A DNA stretch of 17,026 nt from Burkholderiaceae bacterium (GTDB taxonomy: Bacteria > Pseudomonadota > Gammaproteobacteria > Burkholderiales > Burkholderiaceae_C), in NCBI GenBank assembly GCA_025458585.1, contig JALOSD010000051.1, positions 1 through 17,026 on the forward strand, in the 5' to 3' direction. Of this stretch, positions 1 to 6,264 are shown piece by piece. Numbering within the stretch: the stretch's first letter is position 1; each line of letters starts with the position of its first letter. The notes under the pieces were generated by a model. That model was not told where the DNA came from. It ran no database searches and saw nothing but the letters and a program-made list of their open reading frames with translations. The position numbers and the translations under genes were made by a program.

Positions 1-918
1 CTCGTAGGCGGCGATCGAATCGGGCTGGTAGACGCCGTACAGGTTCGCCCACGAACGCAGCGAGATGCGGCCGTTGCCGTTGTCGATCTCGCGGTCGCTC
101 GTGTCGAGCGCGTTCTCGGGCCGGCCGTGGTCCTTGAAGCCGAGCGGCATGATGCGTTTGACGCGGCATTGCTCGAGCTGCACGACGGCGATCGCGTTGT
201 TCTCCTGCAGCGTCACGTACGCGTTGTTGCCGACGGCCACCGCGTACTCGGGCTCGAGGTCCTGCGCGACGCTCTGCGCGCGCGGGTCGATCACGACGCC
301 GGCGGCGAGCAGCGCCTCGCGCTGCGCATTGAAGGCGCGGAAGTCGGCGGTGCAGCTCGAGAACGCCGGCTGCTTGCGACCGCGCTCGCGCAGGTCGACG
401 ATCGTGATCGAGCCCTCGGGGTCGACGCTGCCGCGCGGCTCGCCTTCGTTGACGGCGATCACGAAGTGGCCGGTGTTCGAGAACGTCACCGCGTCGGGCA
501 GCGCGCCGGCGGGCACGGTGCGCAGCTGCTCGAGGCTCGATGCGTCGTAGAACGCGATCAGGCCCGGGGCAGTCACCGGGTCGGCCTCGATCGCGACGGC
601 GACGAGGCCATTGCGCACGGCGACGCTGTTGGCCGCGCCGAGCGCTGGGCCCGCCGCCCTGGCGTCGATCTGGCCGACCTTGACGAGGTTCGACGGGTCG
701 GTGGCGTTGAGCACGTCGACCGTGCCGTCCTGCGCGTTGACGACGAACAGGCGGCGCGTGCCCTTGTCGTAGGCGACGATCTCGGCGGCGCCAGTGGCGA
801 AGCCGGTGTTCTCGCCTTGGTAGCGGCCGACGGGCTGCAGCGTGATGTCGGCGTGGGCGAGCGTGGCGCCGCCGCACAGCGCGAGGCCCAGGGCGGCGGA
901 CAGCAGGGAGCGTTTCAT
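1..918 (-). CDS. Exported choice-of-anchor-I family protein (beta-propeller/phosphatase-like), 3' end outside window
   Basis: The frame is open from ATG at 918 to the window edge, giving 306 codons with no stop, so the C-terminus is missing. The first 23 residues form a classic Sec signal peptide: MKRS, a Leu/Ala-rich core, then A-H-A before the mature D-I-T start. The mature part has the pattern of the choice-of-anchor-I family: a G-x-F-x-x-G-A-A-E-I-V-A-Y start, repeated blade-like V-V-N-A-Q-D-G-T-V-D-V-L strands, then S-N-T-G-x-F-V-I-A-V-N-E-G-E-P, L-E-P-E-Y-A, V-T-L-Q-E-N-N-A-I and a G-V-Y-Q-P-D-S-I-A motif. Such proteins are exported, and some are annotated as alkaline-phosphatase or phytase-like; the activity is unproven. 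A Shine-Dalgarno AAGAGG lies about 9 nt before the ATG, and a PHO-box-like element lies 63 nt upstream, which fits a phosphate-starvation role. It follows the phosphonate operon on the same strand but appears to have its own promoter. Confidence 0.85.
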   Translation of the reverse strand, partial: MKRSLLSAALGLALCGGATLAHADITLQPVGRYQGENTGFATGAAEIVAYDKGTRRLFVVNAQDGTVDVLNATDPSNLVKVGQIDARAAGPALGAANSVAVRNGLVAVAIEADPVTAPGLIAFYDASSLEQLRTVPAGALPDAVTFSNTGHFVIAVNEGEPRGSVDPEGSITIVDLRERGRKQPAFSSCTADFRAFNAQREALLAAGVVIDPRAQSVAQDLEPEYAVAVGNNAYVTLQENNAIAVVQLEQCRVKRIMPLGFKDHGRPENALDTSDREIDNGNGRISLRSWANLYGVYQPDSIAAYE

Positions 919-981
919 CGGGGACGACCTCTTCGGCGTGGGGGTGGAGGAAGGCAAAGCCTGCGACGGTAGGTACACCGT

Positions 982-999
982 GTGAAGGCTTCGTGACAG
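982..999 (-). promoter_or_regulatory. Putative PHO box (PhoB site) before the choice-of-anchor-I gene
   Basis: Read on the minus strand, the 18 bases are CTGTCAC-GAAG-CCTTCAC. These are two 7-base direct repeats separated by 4 bases, the layout of a PhoB site (consensus CTGTCAT N4 CTGTCAT); 6 of 7 and 4 of 7 bases match. A possible -10, TACCGT at 971-966, begins 10 nt after the box, the spacing usual for PhoB-activated promoters, which lack a real -35. The predicted leader before the ATG at 918 is about 40 nt. The second repeat is weak, so the call leans on position and spacing. Confidence 0.6.
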
Positions 1000-1054
1000 C
1001 CACCCCCCGCAGACGCGTGCCCCGCCGCCGTGTCCACGCACCCGACGGCTGGCG

Positions 1055-2182
1055 TCACCAGCCCGCGCAGACCTCCTCGCCGATCGCGAAGCCGGTGCTG
1101 GCCCCCGTGCCGCTGGTGACGACGACGACACGCACGGCGTCGCCGGCCGGCACCACCAGCACGTCGTCGTCGTGGCCGACCGGGTAGTGACCGACCCAGC
1201 GCTCGACGACCTCGAACCGCAGTGGTGCGAGCAACTCCCCGAGCTGGGACAGGATCAGCGTGTCGACCGCCTCGCTGGCCACCGGGCCGAACGGGCCGGC
1301 AGCGTCGTCGTCGTGGTGCGAGTCGCCGACGACCAGCGTGCCCTCGGCGCTCTGCACCGCGATCACGTGGATGCCGTGGGCGAGACACGGTGCGGCGTCG
1401 GCCTCGAGGTGCGCACGCAGGGCGGCGGCTTCGGGCAGCGCCGCGAACCCGCCATAGCGCACGAGGCTCAGGTCGCCCATCACGGCGCCGGGAAGGCGCC
1501 ATCGGGCCTCGGGCCGCACGCGCAGCATCTGCAGCCGGGTCAGGCGCAGGCCGAAGGGCGCCAGCAGGTCGGCGGCGACGCCGGTCAGCGCGGCGCCGGG
1601 GCACAGCGCGATGCGCTCGGCGCGCAGCGTGCGGCGCGACGTGTGCACGGCGGGAGCGTCGACTTCGTGCACCGTCTCGCCCCAGAAGAATCGCACGCCG
1701 TGCGCCTGCTCGAGCCACGTCGCCAAGCGCGGCAGCGCGTCGCGCGACTCGACGCGCAACTCGTGCGGCGAGAGCAGCGCGGCGCGCGTGCGCGGGTGCA
1801 GCATCGGCGCGCGCCGCAGCGCCTCGGCGCCGTCGATCAGCTCGCAGCCCCGGCCCATCGGCGTCGCCGCGAACGCAGCGAGCACCGCGGCGGCGCTGTC
1901 ACGGCGCGCGGTGATCCAGGCGCCGCGGTGCTCGACCGCGATGCCCGCCGCAGGGGCCACGTCGGCCCAGACGTCGCGCGTGCGCCGTGCGCGCTCCCAG
2001 GCCCGGCCGGCGCGCTGCCCGCTGACCGTGACGAAGCCGAAGTTGCGCACCGAGGCGCCAACGCAGCGCGCGTCGCGCTCGACCACCGCCACGCGCCAGC
2101 CGCGCCGCACCCCGGCCAGCGCGTGCGCCAGGCCGACGATGCCGGCGCCGGCGACGACGAGGTCGAAGCCCTCGTCGCTCAC
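1055..2182 (-). CDS. FAD-dependent amine oxidoreductase, phosphonate-operon type (TIGR03364-like)
   Basis: The protein has 375 residues and starts at GTG 2182, which overlaps the TGA of the preceding HAD gene in GTGA. The much longer upstream extension of this frame is a shadow of the HAD gene. The N-terminus holds the Rossmann FAD motif V-V-A-G-A-G-I-V-G (G12, G14, G17) followed by V-V-E-R-D, typical of DAO/glycine-oxidase-type flavoenzymes. A second flavin-contact region near the C-terminus reads V-V-V-T-S-G-T-G-A-S-T-G-F. From memory, this matches the family that recurs in phosphonate utilisation loci. The expected role is oxidative deamination of an amine such as AEP or N-alkyl-AEP to an aldehyde in the cytoplasm; the substrate is inferred from context. 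It is the last gene of the leftward operon, and length and start agree with the family. Another DAO-type amine substrate cannot be excluded. Confidence 0.82.
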   Translation of the reverse strand: MSDEGFDLVVAGAGIVGLAHALAGVRRGWRVAVVERDARCVGASVRNFGFVTVSGQRAGRAWERARRTRDVWADVAPAAGIAVEHRGAWITARRDSAAAVLAAFAATPMGRGCELIDGAEALRRAPMLHPRTRAALLSPHELRVESRDALPRLATWLEQAHGVRFFWGETVHEVDAPAVHTSRRTLRAERIALCPGAALTGVAADLLAPFGLRLTRLQMLRVRPEARWRLPGAVMGDLSLVRYGGFAALPEAAALRAHLEADAAPCLAHGIHVIAVQSAEGTLVVGDSHHDDDAAGPFGPVASEAVDTLILSQLGELLAPLRFEVVERWVGHYPVGHDDDVLVVPAGDAVRVVVVTSGTGASTGFAIGEEVCAGW

Positions 2183-2853
2183 GCGTGCGCCCCGCGCGCC
2201 AGCCGCAGCACCGGCCAGCCGCGCGCCTGCGCCACCGCGAGCAGCCGCTCGTCGGGGTCGACCGCGACCGGGAAGCCCACTGCCTGCAGCAGCGGCAGGT
2301 CGTTGGCCGAGTCGCTGTAGGCGTGCGCGGCGGCGAGCCGCTGCGCACCCTCGCCGCGCTGCGCGAGCCACTCGTGCAGCCGTGCCACCTTGCCCTCGCG
2401 CATGTTGGGCGTGCCCGCCGTGCGGCCGCTGTAGCGGCCGTCGACGAGCTCGACCTCGGTGGCGATCAGGTGCTCGAAGCCCAGCGCCCGCGCCGTCAGC
2501 TCGGTGATCACGCGGTTCGTCGCCGTCGTCATCACCAGCAGGTGGCCGGCGGCGCGGTGGCGCTCGACCAGCGCACGAGCGCCGTCGGGGACGCGCGGCA
2601 GGACCTCGTCGTGCAGGAAGCGCTCGCGCCACGGCGCCCAGAAGGACGCGTCGCGGCCGCCCAGCAGGCCCGCATAGAAGTTGCAGAAGTCCGCCACCGC
2701 GACCTGGCCGCTGCGGTAGGCGGCGTCCATCGCGCGGTTGCGCTCGCGCTGGTCGTCCGGCGCCAGGCCGTGGCGGATCAGGAAGTCGCACCACAGGACG
2801 TCGCTGTCGCCGGACAGCAGCGTGTGGTCGAGGTCGAACAGCGCGAGCGTCAT
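2179..2853 (-). CDS. HAD-IB family phosphatase (SerB/PHOSPHO1-like)
   Basis: The protein has 224 residues. ATG 2853 overlaps the eutC stop in ATGA, and its own TGA overlaps the next GTG start, so it is translationally coupled on both sides. HAD motif I is F-D-L-D-H-T-L (nucleophile D7, general acid D9). Motif II is M-T-T-A-T-N, a Lys lies in the E-G-K-V-A-R segment, and motif III/IV reads Y-S-D-S-A-N-D-L-P-L-L. The helical cap between motifs I and II places it in subfamily IB, whose members remove phosphate from small phosphomonoesters such as phosphoserine, phosphoethanolamine or phosphocholine. It lacks the D-x-A-G-T motif of phosphonoacetaldehyde hydrolase, so it is not PhnX. Its position directly after eutBC suggests, as inference only, that it releases ethanolamine from phosphoethanolamine. 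A general housekeeping HAD phosphatase is the alternative. Confidence 0.82.
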   Translation of the reverse strand: MTLALFDLDHTLLSGDSDVLWCDFLIRHGLAPDDQRERNRAMDAAYRSGQVAVADFCNFYAGLLGGRDASFWAPWRERFLHDEVLPRVPDGARALVERHRAAGHLLVMTTATNRVITELTARALGFEHLIATEVELVDGRYSGRTAGTPNMREGKVARLHEWLAQRGEGAQRLAAAHAYSDSANDLPLLQAVGFPVAVDPDERLLAVAQARGWPVLRLARGAHA

Positions 2854-3629
2854 CGGGGCAGCAACTCGGTCTCGCTGTCGTCCTTCAGCGCGATGCCGGT
2901 CACGCGCCGGCGCAGCGCCTCGCGGATCAGCCAGGCCAGGCGCCGGGCGGCAATGTCGAACGGCAGTCCCTCGGGGCGGATGTTGCTGATGCAGTTGCGC
3001 TGGGCGTCGGTCGTGCCGACGCGGGGGTCGTGCGTGAGGTAAGCCCCCACGCTGTCGGGCGAGCTGAGGCCCGGGCGCTCGCCGAGCAGGATCAGCGCGA
3101 GACGGGCGCCGAGCAGCGCGCCGACCTCGTCGGCCAGCGCCACGCGCGCCTGCGTCGCGACGACGACCGGCGCCAGCGTCGGCGCGTCGTCGCCCAGCGC
3201 GGCACGCAGCGCGCGCAGCAGCGGCGGCACGTGGCGCTGCACGGCCACGGCCGACAGGCCGTCGCCGGCGACGATCGCGAGGTCGACCGGGGGCGCCGCG
3301 GCGGCCTGCAGCGCCGCGACGGCGTCGTCGGCCAGGCGGCGCCCCCAGTCGGGCCGGCGCAGGTAGGCGTCGCGCGTCGGGGCGCGGCTCGTCAAGGCGA
3401 GCGTGGTCCAGCCGTCGGCGCGCAGGTCGGCCGCCAGCGCCACCACGTCCAGCGGCACGTGCACCGCGTCGCGCGCCATCGCGTGCGCGGCGGCGAATCG
3501 CAGCACCTCGTGCGTCGGCAGGCTGGTGCCCGCGCGGCCGAGCGCGATGCGCGCCGGCGTGTGGCGCCGCAGCTCGGTCCACGGGTCGGGCGGCACCACG
3601 ACCGCCGGCGGCTTGTGCTCGCCGCTCAC
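2850..3629 (-). CDS. eutC: Ethanolamine ammonia-lyase small subunit
   Basis: The protein has 259 residues. GTG 3629 shares GTGA with the eutB stop, which sets the start; a 22-codon upstream extension lies inside eutB. EutC pairs with EutB to form the adenosylcobalamin-dependent lyase that converts ethanolamine to acetaldehyde and ammonia. The family pattern is clear: G-R-A-G-T-S-L-P-T near the N-terminus, a D-L-A-I-V-A-G-D-G-L-S segment, then L-G-E-R-P-G-L-S-S-P-D-S-V-G-A-Y and the diagnostic N-C-I-S-N-I-R-P-E-G-L at the C-terminal end. Length is normal. It sits between eutB and a HAD phosphatase, all with 4-bp overlaps. No eutA reactivase, eut shell or cobalamin adenosyltransferase gene is in the window, so reactivation and cofactor supply must come from elsewhere. 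Confidence 0.95.
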   Translation of the reverse strand: MSGEHKPPAVVVPPDPWTELRRHTPARIALGRAGTSLPTHEVLRFAAAHAMARDAVHVPLDVVALAADLRADGWTTLALTSRAPTRDAYLRRPDWGRRLADDAVAALQAAAAPPVDLAIVAGDGLSAVAVQRHVPPLLRALRAALGDDAPTLAPVVVATQARVALADEVGALLGARLALILLGERPGLSSPDSVGAYLTHDPRVGTTDAQRNCISNIRPEGLPFDIAARRLAWLIREALRRRVTGIALKDDSETELLPR

Positions 3630-5026
3630 GGCGTGGCCCCGGGCAGTAGGCCGGCCAGCGAGGCCGCGAGCGCCGGCCGTGCCGGCGCCGGGCACAGCGC
3701 GCCGGCGGCGTCGGTCACGCCCATGCGCTGCAGCCAGGCCTCGAACTCGGGCGCGCGCTGCAGCCCGAGCAGCTGGCGCACGAACAGCGCATCGTGGAAC
3801 GAGGTGCTCTGGTAGTTCAGCATCACGTCGTCGGCGCCGGGCACGCCCATCGTGAAGTTCAGCCCGCTAGCCGCCAGCAGCACCAGCAGGTTGTCCATGT
3901 CGTCGCTGTCGGCTTCGGCATGGTTGGTGTAGCAGATGTCGCAGCCCATCGGCAGGCCGAGCAGCTTGCCGCAGAAGTGGTCCTCGAGGCCGGCGCGCAC
4001 GATCTGCTTGCCGTCGTAGAGGTACTCCGGGCCGATGAAGCCGACGACGGTGTTGACGAGCAGCGGCCGGTACCGGCGCGCCACCGCGTAGGCGCGCGCC
4101 TCGATCGTCTGCTGGTCGACGCCGTGGTGCGCGCCGGCCGACAGCGCGCTGCCCTGGCCGGTCTCGAAGTACATCACGTTGTCGCCGAGCGTGCCGCGCG
4201 CGAGCGACAGCGCCGCGGCGTGCGCCTCGTCGAGCAGCGCGAGGTCGATGCCGAAGCTGCGGTTCGTGCCCTCGGTGCCGCCGACCGACTGGAACACGAG
4301 GTCCACCGGCGCGCCCTGCCCGATGGCGTGCAGCGTGTTCGTCACGTGGGTCAGCACGCAGCTCTGCGTGGGCACCTGGTGGCGCTGGATGAGCTCGTCG
4401 AGCAGCTTCAGCAGCTGCACCATCGCCGGCACCGAGTCGGCCGCAGGGTTGACGCCGATCACGGCGTCGCCCGCGCCGTACATCAGCCCGTCGAGGATGC
4501 TGGCGAGGATGCCCGCCGGACTGTCCGACGGATGGTTCGGCTGCAGCCGCACAGCCAGGTGCCCCGGCAGGCCGATCGTGTCGCGAAAGCGCGTGACGAC
4601 GCGGCAGCGGCTGGCCACGAGCATCAGGTCCTGGTTGCGCATCAGCTTGCTCACCGCGGCCACCATCTCGGGCATCAGCCCGGGCGCCAGGGCCTGCAGC
4701 GCGGCGCTCGTGGCCGTCTCCGAAAGCAGCCAGTCGCGAAAGGCGCCGACGCTGAGGTGCGCCACCGGCGCGAAGGCCGCGGCGTCGTGCGTGTCGACGA
4801 TCAGCCGCGTGACCTCGTCGATCTCGTAGGGCACGACCGCCTCGCTCAGGAAGGTGGTCAGCGGCACGTCGGCCAGCGCCAGGCGCGCGGCGACGCGCTC
4901 CTGCGCGCTGTCGGCCGCGATGCCGGCGAGCTGGTCGCCCGAGCGCGCCGGCGAAGCCTTAGCCAGCAGCGCGCGCAGGTCGGCGAAGCCGTAGGTCGTG
5001 CCGCCCAGCGTCGCGCGGTAGCCCAT
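3626..5026 (-). CDS. eutB: Ethanolamine ammonia-lyase large (catalytic) subunit
   Basis: The protein has 466 residues and forms a TIM-barrel B12 enzyme with EutC. Residues known to bind ethanolamine in E. coli EutB have clear counterparts: R160 and Q162 in R-L-Q-P-N, N193 in I-G-V-N-P, E288 in M-Y-F-E-T-G-Q-G-S, F330 in V-V-G-F-I-G-P-E, and D363 in M-G-C-D-I-C-Y-T-N-H. The pocket therefore looks set for ethanolamine rather than an exotic substrate. ATG 5026 lies 7 nt after the phnW stop, and the phnW stop region supplies the GAGG Shine-Dalgarno sequence. The reaction gives acetaldehyde and ammonia, so the gene adds nitrogen and C2 supply to a phosphonate operon. Its placement directly behind phnW is unusual compared with eut operons, which carry reactivase, permease or shell genes. 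No cobalamin riboswitch precedes it. Confidence 0.96.
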   Translation of the reverse strand: MGYRATLGGTTYGFADLRALLAKASPARSGDQLAGIAADSAQERVAARLALADVPLTTFLSEAVVPYEIDEVTRLIVDTHDAAAFAPVAHLSVGAFRDWLLSETATSAALQALAPGLMPEMVAAVSKLMRNQDLMLVASRCRVVTRFRDTIGLPGHLAVRLQPNHPSDSPAGILASILDGLMYGAGDAVIGVNPAADSVPAMVQLLKLLDELIQRHQVPTQSCVLTHVTNTLHAIGQGAPVDLVFQSVGGTEGTNRSFGIDLALLDEAHAAALSLARGTLGDNVMYFETGQGSALSAGAHHGVDQQTIEARAYAVARRYRPLLVNTVVGFIGPEYLYDGKQIVRAGLEDHFCGKLLGLPMGCDICYTNHAEADSDDMDNLLVLLAASGLNFTMGVPGADDVMLNYQSTSFHDALFVRQLLGLQRAPEFEAWLQRMGVTDAAGALCPAPARPALAASLAGLLPGATP

Positions 5027-5033
5027 CGCCGCC

Positions 5034-6146
5034 TCAGCGCGGGGTCGTCGGAATGCCGAACTCGCGCAGCGTGTCGGCCACCGCGTTCACGGCCTGCTGC
5101 ATCTCGAGCCGCCCGATCGCACCGATGCAGCCGACGCGGAAGGTCTCGACCGTCGTCAGCTTGCCGGGGTAGAGCATGAAGCCGCGCTGCTTGGCCGCCG
5201 CGTAGAAGCGCCTGAAGTCGTAGGCGGGGTGCTCGGGCGCGTGGAACGTGACGATGATCGGCGCCTGGTGCCGCGGCGCGAGGAAGGGCTTCAGCCCGAT
5301 CGCCTGCATGCCGTCGACCAGCGTGCGGCAGTTGTCCTCGTAGCGCGCCAGGCGCGCCGGCTGTCCGCCCTCCTCCTCGAACTGCGTGATCGCCTCGGCG
5401 AGCGCGACGACCACGTGCGTCGGGGGCGTGAAGCGCCACTGGCCCGTCTTTTCCATGTAGACGTGCTGGTCGTGCAGGTCCATCGCCAGGCTCTGGCTGC
5501 GGCCTGCACAGCCGTCGAGGACGGCCTTGCGGATGAAGACGAAGCCCATGCCCGGCACGCCTTCGAGGCACTTGCCGCTGGCGGCGACCAGCGCGTCGAA
5601 GCGCACGCGCCGGGCGTCGATCGGCAGCGCGGCGAAGCTCGACATCGCGTCGACGATCAGGCCCTTGCCGTGGCGCTCGCAGACGGCGGCGACCTCCTCC
5701 AGCGGGTTGAGCACGCCGGCGCCGGTCTCGCAGTGGATCAGGATCACGTGGGTGATGCTGCCGACCGCCTTCAGGCGCGCGTCGAGCGCCGCCGCCGAGA
5801 CCGGCTCGTCCTCGGGGAAGCTCATGACGCTGCAGCGCCGGCCCATCATCTCGGTGAGCTTGGCGGCACGCTTGCAGTACGCGCCGTTGTCGAGCACCAG
5901 CACGTGGCCGTCGCGCGGCACCACGGTGGCCACCGCGGCCTCGACGCTGAACGTGCCGCTGCCCTGCAGCGGCACGACGACGTGCGTGTCGTGGCCGTGC
6001 ACGATGTCGAGCAGGCGGCGCCGCACGCTCGCCGTCACGGCGTTGAAATCGCCGTCCCACGAGCCCCAGTCGTGCAGCATCGCGAGCTTGGTGCGCAGCG
6101 TGGTCGTCAGCGGGCCGGGGGTCAGCAGGATGCGGTCGCGGTCCAT
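5034..6146 (-). CDS. phnW: 2-aminoethylphosphonate:pyruvate transaminase
   Basis: The protein has 370 residues, the normal length. It is a fold-type-I PLP enzyme that transfers the amine of AEP to pyruvate, giving phosphonoacetaldehyde and alanine. The start L-L-T-P-G-P-L-T-T-T is the family signature. Further landmarks are Q-G-S-G-T-F (residues 61-66, PLP phosphate), H-C-E-T-G-A-G-V-L-N-P, V-D-A-M-S-S-F (D166, PLP nitrogen), A-S-G-K-C-L-E-G with the Schiff-base lysine K192, and F-R-V-G-C-I-G near the C-terminus. ATG 6146 is preceded by AGGAG at about 8 nt. It is separated from the permease gene by 118 bp containing a large palindrome, so it may be expressed at a different level from the transporter genes. 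Its product needs PhnY, whose gene here appears damaged, or a PhnX that is not in this window. Confidence 0.97.
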   Translation of the reverse strand: MDRDRILLTPGPLTTTLRTKLAMLHDWGSWDGDFNAVTASVRRRLLDIVHGHDTHVVVPLQGSGTFSVEAAVATVVPRDGHVLVLDNGAYCKRAAKLTEMMGRRCSVMSFPEDEPVSAAALDARLKAVGSITHVILIHCETGAGVLNPLEEVAAVCERHGKGLIVDAMSSFAALPIDARRVRFDALVAASGKCLEGVPGMGFVFIRKAVLDGCAGRSQSLAMDLHDQHVYMEKTGQWRFTPPTHVVVALAEAITQFEEEGGQPARLARYEDNCRTLVDGMQAIGLKPFLAPRHQAPIIVTFHAPEHPAYDFRRFYAAAKQRGFMLYPGKLTTVETFRVGCIGAIGRLEMQQAVNAVADTLREFGIPTTPR

Positions 6147-6217
6147 CGGTCTGTCTCCTGTCGTGTCGTCGCATCGTTCGGGCGGCCGCCGCGGATCCGG
6201 CTTCGCTGCGCCGCTGG

Positions 6218-6241
6218 CGCCTCCCCCTCGAGGGGGAGGCG
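6218..6241. repeat. 24-bp perfect palindrome, REP-like intergenic element
   Basis: A perfect inverted repeat of 24 bases is centred between 6229 and 6230 on TCGA, with CCCCCT on one side and AGGGGG on the other. It lies in the 118-bp gap between the permease stop (6265) and the phnW start (6146). Flanking G+C-rich arms with GGCTTCG and CGCTTCGGGGG look like the rest of a dispersed intergenic element of a type I recall from Burkholderiales genomes. In RNA it would form a very stable hairpin, so it could attenuate or protect the transcript between transport and catabolic genes. There is no U-tract on the minus-strand side, so a simple intrinsic terminator is not supported. Confidence 0.7.
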
Positions 6242-6264
6242 GCCGCAGGCCGCTTCGGGGGTGG

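Noticed and set aside
2179..2853. HAD protein as phosphonoacetaldehyde hydrolase (PhnX)
   Set aside because: Motif I is D-L-D-H-T of the HAD-IB phosphatases, not the D-x-A-G-T of PhnX, and the Schiff-base lysine context is not seen.
3626..5026. EutB repurposed for hydroxylated AEP, a vicinal amino alcohol
   Set aside because: Attractive chemically, but all ethanolamine-contact residues match the E. coli enzyme and nothing indicates a phosphonate-binding pocket.
5027..6264. Cobalamin riboswitch controlling eutBC
   Set aside because: No B12-box-like or riboswitch-sized leader exists. eutB starts 7 nt after phnW, and the 6147-6264 gap is occupied by a palindrome.
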